Shown here one piece after another: positions 5,697 through 13,918 of a stretch of DNA of 15,370 nt. The stretch is from Zetaproteobacteria bacterium (GTDB taxonomy: Bacteria; Pseudomonadota; Zetaproteobacteria; Mariprofundales; Mariprofundaceae). The stretch's first letter is position 1. Every line of letters starts with the position of its first letter. The translations under genes were made by a program, and so were the position numbers. The DNA is taken from assembly GCA_021545665.1 (NCBI GenBank), contig JAJRTX010000201.1, forward strand, positions 1 to 15,370. The letters run 5' to 3'. The notes beneath the pieces were generated by a model. It searched no databases and had not been told where the DNA came from. It saw nothing but the letters and a program-made list of their open reading frames with translations.

Positions 5697-6278
5697 ATGA
5701 ACGAACAGGAAATTTTAGCTATGTATGAAGAGGCGGGAGCACTGTTGAGCGGGCACTTTATTCTCTCCAGTGGACGCCATTCGGCGCGTTATCTGCAATC
5801 GGCGCTGGTTTTGATGGATATCAGTAATGCCACAGCCCTGGCTACAGAATTGATAACAAAAATCGATGCTAATGATTATGATATGGTGGTTTCACCAGCT
5901 ATCGGTGGCCTGGTAATTGGTCAGGAAGTTGCCCGATTGCTGGGTAAGCCGTTTATTTTCACCGAACGCAAAGAGGGCGAAATGCAGCTGCGCCGGGGTT
6001 TCAGTATCACTGAGGGTAGCCGTTATCTGGTGGTGGAAGATGTGATTACCACTGGCGGTTCGGTACGCGAATGCATGGATGTTATTCGTCAGCTTGGCGG
6101 CAATCCGGTGAAGGTGCTGGCAGTTGTGGATCGTGCACCGGATGCGGGTGAGCGTTTTGATATACCTTTTGCAACGGCGATTAGTGTGAAAGTGGCCACA
6201 TTTGAGAAACGTGACTGTCCGATGTGTCAGGTAGGTACGATGCCAGCTGTCAAACCGGGTAGTCGGGGCGCTGCCTGA
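5697..6278 (+). CDS. pyrE: Orotate phosphoribosyltransferase
   Basis: PyrE joins orotate to PRPP to make orotidine 5'-phosphate, step five of UMP synthesis. The 193-residue protein has the PRPP-binding motif VVEDVITTGGS (112-122), SPAIGGLVIGQE (66-77) that helps bind pyrophosphate, and ERKEGEMQLRRGF (90-102), the flexible loop that covers the active site. The tail CPMCQVGTMPAVKPGSR is typical of the subgroup modelled as TIGR01367 (Thermus/alphaproteobacterial-type PyrE) rather than the E. coli type. ATG 5697 is chosen because AAAGGA lies 6 bp upstream; a TTG at 5682 would place that site inside the gene. The gene follows a 297-bp divergent gap shared with the HAD gene and probably has its own promoter. 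Confidence 0.95.
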   Translation: MNEQEILAMYEEAGALLSGHFILSSGRHSARYLQSALVLMDISNATALATELITKIDANDYDMVVSPAIGGLVIGQEVARLLGKPFIFTERKEGEMQLRRGFSITEGSRYLVVEDVITTGGSVRECMDVIRQLGGNPVKVLAVVDRAPDAGERFDIPFATAISVKVATFEKRDCPMCQVGTMPAVKPGSRGAA

Positions 6279-6381
6279 ATGCAGTGTGACAGGGGGCACG
6301 GTGTTGATATTCCGGCAGTATACATTGGCTTGACTCAATATTTTTTTGAGACATTGGAGTTATTACCCGTGAGAAATCAAT

Positions 6382-8040
6382 ATGACTGATCCGGTATTAC
6401 GCTGTTTTCCCTTCGGTGGAGTGGGAGAATTCGGCAAGAATATGATGGTGTATGCCATTGATGATGATGCCGTGATTGTCGATTGCGGCATGGGATTTCC
6501 GGAGCCGGGGCAGCATGGCGTTGATGTTGTGGTGCCGGATATTTCTGCTCTGGATGAACTGGGGCTAAATATCCATGCTCTGTTGTTAACGCATGGACAT
6601 GAAGATCACATCGGCGCTTTGCCGCATCTGCTGCCGCGTTTGAAACTGCCCGTTTATGGCTCTGAAGTGACACTGGCACTGGTCAAGGCAAAACTGACTG
6701 AGCGTGGGTTTAAGGGCGACTTGCGCCCCTTGCCGGAAAATGGCGATACTGTTGATGTCGGGCCATTTCAGGTGGAAGGCGTGCCGGTGACGCACTCGAT
6801 TATGGATGCCGTGTCTGTGGCCATTCATACTTCCATGGGTGTGATCGTGCATACGGGTGATTTCAAATTTGACCCTTCTCCGATTGATGGCCGTGCTACT
6901 GCTATCCATCGTTTTTCGCAGCTCGGTGATAAAGGCGTGCTGCTGCTTGCATCGGATTCGACCAATGCCACACGTTCAGGCAGCGGCGCCTCGGAAAGGG
7001 TTGTCGGCCCGGCACTCAAACAGGCTGTTTCACAGTGTAAGGGTAAGGTGGTGGTGACGACCTTTGCCTCGAATATGTTCCGCATTCAGCAGATTATAGA
7101 TGCAGCTATAAGCTGTGGACGTAAAGTTTCGGTGGCCGGTCGCAGTCTGGAACGCAATATGCAAATCACTCAATCATTGCAGCGGCTGAATATTCCGGCT
7201 GGCACACTGGTTGATATCAAGCAGTGTAGCGATATTCCGGCTCACGAGCTGCTGATTATTGCCACCGGTTCACAGGGAGAATCCAGAGCTGCCATTGCGC
7301 GCATGGCGCAGGGGCGCTTTACCGGTGTGAAACTTGAACAAGGTGATACGGTGATTTTTTCATCCAGCAATATTCCCGGCAATGAGCGGATTATTGCCGG
7401 ACTCTACAACCATATTTACCGCCGTGGTGCCCGCGTGATGCATGCCAGACAGGCTCCCTTGCACGTTTCCGGCCATGCCCAGGCTCATGAATTAAAAATG
7501 ATGATGCAGCTGACGCGGCCAAAGTATTTTTACCCGGTACACGGAGAATACAGAAACCTGATCGAACACCGCGATCTGAGTCTGGCGACCGGCATACCCT
7601 TTGACCACACTATTATTGCCGAGAATGGCATGAGCGTTGAGATTGATGCTGCTGGCATACGCGAAGGCGCCGGTTTCCATGCCGGCGCAGTGTTTGTCGA
7701 TGGTGATATTCGTGATGAAATTGACGGTATTGTATTGCGTGACCGGCGTGTGCTGGCCGAAGATGGCATGATATCCGTTACTGTACTGCTCAGTCAGCAT
7801 GAAGGACGTTTGCTTGAGAAACCCGGCCTGGTAGCGCGAGGAGTGTTGCATGAAGATGTAAGTGAGGATGTATTGGCTGAGGCGGCAGATGTATTACAAT
7901 CTTTTCTGGAACAGATGGATAAAGAACTGCTTGCCGATCTGGATTCGACCAAGGAAGAGGTCCGTCTGTTTTTGCGGCGCTGGTGCAGGAAGAAAATTGG
8001 TCGCAGACCCATGGTTTTGCCTGTAGTTTTGGCTATCTGA
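6382..8040 (+). CDS. rnj: Ribonuclease J
   Basis: RNase J is a metallo-beta-lactamase/beta-CASP nuclease with endonuclease and 5'-3' exonuclease activity, central to mRNA decay and rRNA processing in bacteria that carry it. The 552-residue protein has HGHEDHIG (71-78) binding two zinc ions, THS (137-139), VHTGDFKFD (156-164) with metal-ligand Asp160, SDSTNA (191-196), a beta-CASP region with TTFASN (226-231) and ATGSQGE (294-300), HVSGHAQ (361-367), and PVHGEYR (385-391). The C-terminal domain ends KKIGRRPMVLPVV, as in the family. The ATG at 6382 has only a weak GAG-type ribosome binding site. The stop overlaps the ftsK start (TGATG). RNase J is absent from E. coli, so its place ahead of ftsK is informative about lineage. 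Confidence 0.96.
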   Translation: MTDPVLRCFPFGGVGEFGKNMMVYAIDDDAVIVDCGMGFPEPGQHGVDVVVPDISALDELGLNIHALLLTHGHEDHIGALPHLLPRLKLPVYGSEVTLALVKAKLTERGFKGDLRPLPENGDTVDVGPFQVEGVPVTHSIMDAVSVAIHTSMGVIVHTGDFKFDPSPIDGRATAIHRFSQLGDKGVLLLASDSTNATRSGSGASERVVGPALKQAVSQCKGKVVVTTFASNMFRIQQIIDAAISCGRKVSVAGRSLERNMQITQSLQRLNIPAGTLVDIKQCSDIPAHELLIIATGSQGESRAAIARMAQGRFTGVKLEQGDTVIFSSSNIPGNERIIAGLYNHIYRRGARVMHARQAPLHVSGHAQAHELKMMMQLTRPKYFYPVHGEYRNLIEHRDLSLATGIPFDHTIIAENGMSVEIDAAGIREGAGFHAGAVFVDGDIRDEIDGIVLRDRRVLAEDGMISVTVLLSQHEGRLLEKPGLVARGVLHEDVSEDVLAEAADVLQSFLEQMDKELLADLDSTKEEVRLFLRRWCRKKIGRRPMVLPVVLAI

Positions 8041-10238
8041 TGGATTTACGCGCACTTATACGTGAAGCACTGGCTTTTATGATTGCCGGTGTGGTTGTTG
8101 TACTGGTACTGGCGCTTTACAGCTTTTCCCCGGCAGACCCTTCACTGAACCACGCAACACAGGCTGAGGCAGTTAATTTGACGGGTCTGGTTGGTGCTTA
8201 TATATCCGATTTTCTATTCCAGATGTTCGGTTATGCTGTCTGGCTGTGGATAGCGTTACTTATATCACTTGTTGTCCGCATTGCCTTTGGACGTAGCCCT
8301 TACCTGGGTGGTTGGACCTCATTGCTATGGCTGCCGGTCGTATTGGGGGTATCTGCACTTTTAAATGCCTATTTGGCTGTAATTCTCCCCGTTGGCCTGT
8401 TATCACCACTGCCGGCAGGCCCGGGTGGAGCATTGGGAGCCATGCTGGATAAGACACTGAATATACCACTGCACACTATTGGTCGGGATGTGTTGCTGGG
8501 TACTCTGATTCTCAGTTCTCTGGTTACAGCCTCACATTGGTCACTGCTGAAAATGGCGCATAAAATTTATAGTTGGTTCGTAGCCATGCTGGTCTTTTCT
8601 GGCAGTGTTGTTGCACGTATTTTTTCTTCAGCTTCAACACGAAAAGATCGCATGGATGCACGTGAAGTGCGTCAGAAAATACGTAAAAAACGGCCAACAC
8701 ATATTGCTAAATCTGAACCAAGTGTGAATCCGCAGGCTAAAGTGAAAATATCGCGTCGTGCCAAAGAGCAACAGCAGGCTGAGCTGGCTTTTCTTGAACC
8801 GTCGGCAACAGGGTTTAAATTGCCATCATTACATTTGTTTGATCGTGGTGCGGATGAAGGGCACAAGCATAGCCAGGAATCACTACAGGCTGTGGCGCGC
8901 ATGCTTGAGAAGAAACTTCTGGATTACCGTGTTGAAGGGAAGGTTGTGGCGGTGCAACCAGGGCCAATTGTGACACAGTTTGAGCTGGAGCCCATGGCTG
9001 GCACAAAAGTAAGCCGGATTATTGCCTTACAGGATGATCTGGCCCGTTCTATGTCCGCAATCAGTGTGCGGGTGGCTGGCAATATCCCCGGTAAGAATGT
9101 AATAGGTATTGAGATTCCCAATGAGGTTCGGGAGGGGGTACTTCTGCACAAGGTGCTGGCGAGCAAGGACTTTGCCAACAAGCGCCATATTCTTCCTATG
9201 GCTCTTGGTGTCGATATTGCCGGTAATCCGGTGGTAACGGATCTGGCAAAAATGCCACATTTACTGGTGGCAGGCACGACAGGTTCTGGTAAATCCGTGT
9301 CAGTGAATGCGATGATCTGCTCACTGCTAATGACGCATACGCCGAAAAGTCTGCGTCTGATTCTCGTTGATCCGAAAATGCTGGAGTTATCTGTTTACAA
9401 TGACATTCCGCATTTGCTGGTACCGGTGGTAACCAACCCTAATAAAGCAGCCAAGGCGCTGGCCTGGGCGGTATATGAAATGGAGCGTCGCTATCATCTG
9501 ATGAGCGAAGCAAAAGTGCGCAATGTCGATGGTTATAATAAGGCAGTACAGAAGCAGGAGGATGTGGAACGTCTGCCCTATATTGTTATTGTGATTGATG
9601 AGCTGGCCGACTTGATGATGGTGGCTGGCAAAGAAGTGGAACAGGCTATTTGCCGAATTGCTCAGAAAGCCCGGGCAGCTGGTTTACATCTTGTGCTGGC
9701 TACCCAGCGCCCCAGTGTCGATGTCATTACCGGATTGATTAAGGCGAATTTACCCAGCCGTTTATCCTTTCAGGTTTCATCCAAAATTGATTCACGCACG
9801 ATTCTCGATCAGATGGGCGCAGAACAATTGCTGGGGCAGGGTGATAGCCTTTTTCTCAGTGGTGGTAGAAATCTGACTCGTGTACATGGTGCTTTTGTTT
9901 CTGATCACGAAGTGCTTGATCTGGTAGAACATCTAAAAACTCAGGGTGAGCCGGATTATCATGAAGAGGTGTTTGAGGTGCCGGATACATCACAAGCTGG
10001 TAGTGCTGCCAGTGGCGATGATCATGATGAGAAATATGATGAAGCTGCAGAACTGGTTATTGAAAAGGGACAGTGTTCAGTTTCCATGGTACAGCGATAT
10101 TTGCGAATTGGTTACAATCGTGCCAGTCGTCTGGTGGAGCAAATGGAACGTGAGGGGCTGGTGACTGCGCCGGGTTCAGGCGGAATTCGCAAAGTTATGA
10201 CTCGTTCGGAAATGGACGGAGGAGGAGTCATCGAATGA
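8040..10238 (+). CDS. ftsK: DNA translocase FtsK
   Basis: FtsK is anchored at the division septum and pumps DNA so that the terminus regions separate and XerCD resolve dimers. The 732-residue product has an N-terminal membrane domain of about four segments (first near 13-30, others to about 180), a basic linker (about 195-245), the alpha/beta RecA-like motor with Walker A GTTGSGKS (412-419) and Walker B IVIVIDELADLM (Asp520, Glu521), LATQRPSVDVITG, and a C-terminal winged-helix gamma domain (about 663-722) that reads KOPS-type polar sequences. The linker is short, giving a SpoIIIE-sized protein rather than the 1,300 residues of E. coli. I start at ATG 8040, overlapping the rnj stop (TGATG). 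A start at 7983 would add 19 non-conserved residues encoded inside rnj. Confidence 0.95.
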   Translation: MDLRALIREALAFMIAGVVVVLVLALYSFSPADPSLNHATQAEAVNLTGLVGAYISDFLFQMFGYAVWLWIALLISLVVRIAFGRSPYLGGWTSLLWLPVVLGVSALLNAYLAVILPVGLLSPLPAGPGGALGAMLDKTLNIPLHTIGRDVLLGTLILSSLVTASHWSLLKMAHKIYSWFVAMLVFSGSVVARIFSSASTRKDRMDAREVRQKIRKKRPTHIAKSEPSVNPQAKVKISRRAKEQQQAELAFLEPSATGFKLPSLHLFDRGADEGHKHSQESLQAVARMLEKKLLDYRVEGKVVAVQPGPIVTQFELEPMAGTKVSRIIALQDDLARSMSAISVRVAGNIPGKNVIGIEIPNEVREGVLLHKVLASKDFANKRHILPMALGVDIAGNPVVTDLAKMPHLLVAGTTGSGKSVSVNAMICSLLMTHTPKSLRLILVDPKMLELSVYNDIPHLLVPVVTNPNKAAKALAWAVYEMERRYHLMSEAKVRNVDGYNKAVQKQEDVERLPYIVIVIDELADLMMVAGKEVEQAICRIAQKARAAGLHLVLATQRPSVDVITGLIKANLPSRLSFQVSSKIDSRTILDQMGAEQLLGQGDSLFLSGGRNLTRVHGAFVSDHEVLDLVEHLKTQGEPDYHEEVFEVPDTSQAGSAASGDDHDEKYDEAAELVIEKGQCSVSMVQRYLRIGYNRASRLVEQMEREGLVTAPGSGGIRKVMTRSEMDGGGVIE

Positions 10239-10897
10239 TTCAGAGGTTCCTCATTCTGGTCTGGGGTGCTTGCCTGCTATTGCCAATAATACTGTCTGCT
10301 TCTGCAGCCGAACAGGTGTTTCCACTGGATTCCCGGCAAAAAAATGATAGTAAATTTCTTGAGGAGAGCATTAAGAAACTTTCGACTATAGCTGGATTTA
10401 AATGTCACTTTGATCAATTTATTACGTACAATGATGGCGGTAGTCAGAGTTACTCGGGGGAGTTGGCTGTGCGTAAGCCGAGGCGTTTCCGATGGCAATA
10501 CAGGCAGCCGTATGAGCAGCTCTACATTGGGGATGGTAAAATTATCTGGCATTATGAAGCTGATTTGATGCAGGCTGAGCGCCTGAGTAATCTTGAATCG
10601 GTGGATCCGGTTGTGATGAAGTTACTTGATGGACGAATTTCATTTCAGGATATTCATGTGCTCAGGCAAGAGGATAGCGAAAGTTTGAATATATGGCGCT
10701 ACCAGGTTCAGATTGAAAGTGCACCTGTAGTATGGCTTGGGTTCTCCAGATATGGAGATTTGAGTTCTATTGAACGCCAGGATGTGCTGGGTAATTCGAA
10801 TCGGATAACCCTGTCTACCTGTTCTTTCATTGCGCCGGACGAAAATTTATTTAGTTTTACGCCACCTGAGGGTGTAGAAGTACTGGATTTACGGTAA
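10235..10897 (+). CDS. lolA: Outer-membrane lipoprotein carrier protein LolA
   Basis: LolA ferries lipoproteins through the periplasm from the LolCDE complex to the outer membrane. The 220-residue precursor has a signal peptide (about residues 1-25, ending SASAA before EQ). The mature part shows the LolA pattern: FDQF near 59-62, YSGELAVRKPRRFRWQY (76-92), YIGDGKIIWHYE, and a C-terminal FSFTPPEGVEVLD. It starts inside the ftsK stop (ATGA) and has a strong ribosome binding site (GGAGGAG, about 8-9 bp upstream), so it is probably translated well even if ftsK is not. ftsK-lolA adjacency is common in Proteobacteria. No LolB is in the window. Confidence 0.93.
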   Translation: MIQRFLILVWGACLLLPIILSASAAEQVFPLDSRQKNDSKFLEESIKKLSTIAGFKCHFDQFITYNDGGSQSYSGELAVRKPRRFRWQYRQPYEQLYIGDGKIIWHYEADLMQAERLSNLESVDPVVMKLLDGRISFQDIHVLRQEDSESLNIWRYQVQIESAPVVWLGFSRYGDLSSIERQDVLGNSNRITLSTCSFIAPDENLFSFTPPEGVEVLDLR

Positions 10898-10916
10898 TCA
10901 GAACAATTACAATTTA

Positions 10917-10935
10917 CATTCAAATCATTTGAATG
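10917..10935. promoter_or_regulatory. Perfect 19-bp palindrome upstream of FadL-like gene
   Basis: CATTCAAAT, a single C, then ATTTGAATG form a perfect 9-1-9 inverted repeat ending 13 bp before the start codon and touching the ribosome binding region. Size, symmetry and AT-rich ends suit a dimeric repressor such as a TetR-family protein. The CAAAT/ATTTG half-sites loosely recall fatty-acid-responsive operators, but no specific regulator can be named. Alternatively it folds in mRNA and occludes the ribosome binding site. Confidence 0.45.
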
Positions 10936-10948
10936 AATAGGAACTTTA

Positions 10949-12061
10949 ATGAAACAGATATTACTTTTTTTGGGTAGTTTGTTTATAGGCAGCGCCTGGG
11001 CTTATGCTGGAGGCTTTTCGCAGCCCGATCAGTCAGCCAGTGCTGCAGGTGTAGCTAACGCTTATGTGGCAACAGCAGATGATGCATCGGCTTTGGCCTA
11101 TAACCCGGCTGGTATTGCCTGGCAGTCAGGGGTTTCTACAACTGCTGGTTTACGTATGGGTTTCCGGGATTCATCAGTCGTATTGCCAACAGGGCCTGTT
11201 GCGCCCAATGATGGTAATGAAGTGACCACAGGCTATCTTTATGCCAGCTGGATGCCTCACGATGGCCGGTTTGGTGGCGGTATAGGCATTTCTCCTTTAT
11301 ATCAGGTAAATAATGACTGGAGTACTGGTTTTCCTGCGTCAGCAGGTATAACCAAGATAATGATTGACCATGCATCTATGGATATTATTTATGCTGTTAA
11401 TAGTAACCTGGCATTTGCAGCAGGTGGTGATTGGTATATCGCCCGGGCAACGCTGTCACAGGGGCTGAAAAACTTTAATAGTAATGATCTGGTTAGCTTT
11501 GGTGGTCATGCCTCCTTGATGTGGAAGCCAATGCCAGCATGGTCGATGGGTCTGATGTTTCGCTCTGGTTCCAGAATCAGTATTTCAGGGCAGGCAAATG
11601 ACAACCTCTCTTTTAAATTGCCGGATGAGGTAGCAGCCGGTATTGCGCACGATTTTTATGATGTCTGGAAGTTGGAAGTTGATGTGAAGTGGACACGCTG
11701 GTCTGCAATGAAGAGTTTGAGTGTGTCCGGAGTGTCCCCTCAATCCAATCCTCTGAATTTGCGTGATACCCTGACAGTCATGACTGGCCTGACATGGACG
11801 TGGCGTGAGAACTCCCAGATTCGGGCGGGTTATGCCTATGATCAGGGAGCTAGTCGCAACATTGGCTTTAGCCCCGTGATTGCCGATCAGGATGGTCATC
11901 GTATCAGTCTTGGTGCGGGTGGGGATGTGTATGGTCTACATATGGATCTGGCTTATACATATACCTATTATACAAATAAAACGGCAGCAGGGATTTTTGC
12001 TGGCACATACAGGGATCGCAAACAGGCTGTTAATTTCTCCGTATCCAAAACTTTTGACTAA
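10949..12061 (+). CDS. FadL-family outer-membrane transport protein
   Basis: FadL-type proteins are 14-stranded beta barrels with a plugged lumen that pass long-chain fatty acids or other hydrophobic compounds across the outer membrane. The 370-residue precursor has a signal peptide (MKQILLF..., cleavage likely after AYA at residue 20). The mature N-terminus matches the FadL hatch: GGFSQPDQSASAAGVANA, then TADDASALAYNPAGIA with the NPA motif (52-54). The rest alternates polar and aromatic residues as in barrel strands and ends VSKTFD, with Phe next to last. At 370 residues it is somewhat shorter than E. coli FadL, and no fad gene lies nearby, so the substrate is uncertain. AGGA upstream supports the start. 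The next gene begins at its stop codon. Confidence 0.85.
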   Translation: MKQILLFLGSLFIGSAWAYAGGFSQPDQSASAAGVANAYVATADDASALAYNPAGIAWQSGVSTTAGLRMGFRDSSVVLPTGPVAPNDGNEVTTGYLYASWMPHDGRFGGGIGISPLYQVNNDWSTGFPASAGITKIMIDHASMDIIYAVNSNLAFAAGGDWYIARATLSQGLKNFNSNDLVSFGGHASLMWKPMPAWSMGLMFRSGSRISISGQANDNLSFKLPDEVAAGIAHDFYDVWKLEVDVKWTRWSAMKSLSVSGVSPQSNPLNLRDTLTVMTGLTWTWRENSQIRAGYAYDQGASRNIGFSPVIADQDGHRISLGAGGDVYGLHMDLAYTYTYYTNKTAAGIFAGTYRDRKQAVNFSVSKTFD

Positions 12062-13373
12062 ACAGACTTCCCTGCTTGCAACAGAAAAGCTGACAGAAGT
12101 TTCTGTGCCTCTGGCACATCGAATTCGACCCCTGATCCTGAGTGAGGTGGCCGGACAATCTGAACTTACACAATCTGATTCATGGTTTGCCAGACTTATT
12201 GCTGAGGGCAGGGCAATTTCCTGCATTTTCTGGGGGCCGCCCGGGGTGGGTAAAACAACTCTGGGCATGGTGATGGCCCAGGCTGCTGATTTACCTTTTG
12301 CTCACCTCTCCGCTGTTTCAGCCGGTAAAGCGGAAGTGCAAGCTGTGGTCAGGAGGGCCAAGCAGGAAGGACAGACCTGGCTGCTGTTTTTAGATGAAAT
12401 TCATAGGTTTAATAAGGCACAGCAGGATGTGTTACTACCTTTTATCGAGGATGGCACACTGATTCTGGTCGGTGCTACGACAGAAAATCCGTCTTTCTCA
12501 CTAAATAATGCACTTCTTTCCCGTTGCCGTGTGATTGTACTCCAGTCGCTGAAGGCAGAAGATATTGTGCCAATTTTACAGCGTGCCTGTAGCAGTTTGC
12601 GGCAACAGGCACCTGTTTTCTCAGTGGAAGAAGACGCACTGGTATGGCTGGCTACATCTTCAGATGGTGATGCCCGCTACGCTTTGAATGCACTGGAATC
12701 ATTGTTTGATACTGATCAGAATGCAGCCTGGTCAAAGAAAGCTTGTGAGGCACAAAGCCTGCGCCGGGCAGCCCGTTATGATCGAGATGGAGATGCGCAC
12801 TATGATCTGATTTCAGCGCTGCATAAATGTGTGCGTGATTCTGATGCCGATGCTGCTATTTACTGGTTGGCACGAATGCTGGAAGCAGGAGAAGAGCCTT
12901 TATACATATCCCGCAGATTGATTCGCATGGCTACCGAGGATATTGGTCTGGCTGATCCTAAAGCTCTGAATATAACGCTGGATGCACACCGGATGTATGA
13001 GATTCTGGGTTCTCCAGAAGGTGAGCAGGGGCTGTTTGAAGCCGTGATTTATCTATCCCTGTCGGCCAAGAGCAATGCGACTTATATGGCCGAGAAAGAG
13101 GCGCGAAAACTAGCCAATAGAAGCCAACAGACCGAGGTTCCGATGCATTTGCGCAATGCACCGACAAAACTGATGAAGCAGTTGGGTCATGGAGATGGCT
13201 ATCATTATGCCCATAATGATGCTGATGCGGTGGTAGATCAGCAGCATTTTCCGGCGGGATTGAAGGAGATTGAATTATTTCAACCGACGGAGCGTGGTTT
13301 TGAGCGCACACTGAAAGAACGTTTGGACTGGTTACAGCAACGGCGTGCTGAAAAGTATGGGGGTAAATCATGA
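12054..13373 (+). CDS. rarA: Replication-associated recombination ATPase RarA (MgsA)
   Basis: RarA is a clamp-loader-like AAA+ ATPase that acts at stalled replication forks and on SSB-coated DNA ends. The product has Walker A GPPGVGKTT (61-69), Walker B LFLDEIHRFNK (Asp114, Glu115), sensor-1 region GATTENPSF, the arginine-finger segment ALLSRCRV, and the C-terminal tetramerisation domain (HYDLISALHKCVRDSD, MATEDIGLADP). The start is uncertain. TTG 12054 overlaps the end of the preceding gene by 8 bp and gives 439 aa, near E. coli's 447. GTG 12105 gives 422 aa, begins VPLAHRIRP right where homology starts, and has AGAAG upstream. An ATG at 11880 would add a long non-homologous tail read inside the barrel gene and is unlikely. 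The stop overlaps crcB (ATGA). Confidence 0.92.
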   Translation: MTKQTSLLATEKLTEVSVPLAHRIRPLILSEVAGQSELTQSDSWFARLIAEGRAISCIFWGPPGVGKTTLGMVMAQAADLPFAHLSAVSAGKAEVQAVVRRAKQEGQTWLLFLDEIHRFNKAQQDVLLPFIEDGTLILVGATTENPSFSLNNALLSRCRVIVLQSLKAEDIVPILQRACSSLRQQAPVFSVEEDALVWLATSSDGDARYALNALESLFDTDQNAAWSKKACEAQSLRRAARYDRDGDAHYDLISALHKCVRDSDADAAIYWLARMLEAGEEPLYISRRLIRMATEDIGLADPKALNITLDAHRMYEILGSPEGEQGLFEAVIYLSLSAKSNATYMAEKEARKLANRSQQTEVPMHLRNAPTKLMKQLGHGDGYHYAHNDADAVVDQQHFPAGLKEIELFQPTERGFERTLKERLDWLQQRRAEKYGGKS

Positions 13374-13747
13374 TGCGGCAATTACTGGTAGTGGCAGCCG
13401 GAGGTGCAACAGGTGCAGTGATGCGCTGGCTGATGGCTTCGAGTATTCAGAGAATGGCCGGTGGTGCTTTCCCCTGGGGTACTTTTGTTGTCAATGCACT
13501 GGGTAGTTTCTTGCTGGGGTTTCTGTTTGTCTGGCTGATTGAACGATCCGGCACCAGTGAGCTGATTCGGCTTGCTCTTACAGTTGGTTTTCTGGGGGCT
13601 TTTACAACATTTTCCACCTATTCGCTGGAATCTGTCCGGTTATTGCAAGAAGGAGCTTTCACAATGGCTTTTGGCAATATTATTGGTCAGGTTGTTCTCT
13701 GTCTGATGCTGACCTGGCTTGGGGTTCAGTTGGCAAGAGTGCTATAA
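13370..13747 (+). CDS. crcB: Fluoride ion channel CrcB/Fluc
   Basis: CrcB proteins form dual-topology dimers in the inner membrane that let fluoride leave the cytosol. The 125-residue protein has four hydrophobic segments and the family signatures: GGATGAVMRW (11-20), GTFVVNALGSFLLG (37-50) with the pore Asn, and GFLGAFTTFSTYSLE carrying the Phe and Thr/Ser residues that line the fluoride path. Start 13370 is 6 bp after GGGGG and overlaps the rarA stop; a second ATG follows immediately at 13373. In many bacteria crcB is under a fluoride riboswitch, but no such leader is possible here given the 4-bp overlap, so expression should follow rarA. Following rarA is a known arrangement in some Proteobacteria. 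Confidence 0.95.
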   Translation: MMRQLLVVAAGGATGAVMRWLMASSIQRMAGGAFPWGTFVVNALGSFLLGFLFVWLIERSGTSELIRLALTVGFLGAFTTFSTYSLESVRLLQEGAFTMAFGNIIGQVVLCLMLTWLGVQLARVL

Positions 13748-13918
13748 GTAGCTGTAATTGGGATATTCTACTACCTTCAGAACAGATTTATCACCAAGGA
13801 CTATCATTTCAACTATGGGAAAAATGAGACATATCAACTACAGTAACCATACAGGATAAAAGTAAAAAACTCTGGTTGACTATGGATAAGGTCAAAAAAG
13901 AGTACAGGGGGTAGTTTT
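13748..13918 (+). other. crcB-gltA intergenic region
   Basis: This 171-bp AT-rich gap separates gltA from the tightly packed genes before it, so gltA probably has its own promoter. TTGACT at 13876-13881 is a fair -35 candidate, but no good -10 lies 16-18 bp downstream. A strong ribosome binding site (GGGGG, 13907-13911) sits 7 bp before the gltA start. No terminator hairpin with a T-run was found after crcB. Confidence 0.4.

Noticed and set aside
6331..6351. CTCAA-TATTTTT-TTGAG as a terminator between pyrE and rnj, or TTGACT as a promoter there
   Set aside because: The stem is only five weak base pairs, and no good -10 lies at normal spacing from TTGACT; neither reading is convincing.
7983..8039. 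Upstream ATG for ftsK at 7983
   Set aside because: It adds 19 residues read within the conserved end of rnj; the ATG at 8040 gives a typical FtsK N-terminus and a coupled overlap.
11880..12053. N-terminal extension of rarA from ATG 11880
   Set aside because: The extra ~58 residues are read inside the FadL-like gene in another frame and do not match RarA; homology begins around VPLAHRIRP.
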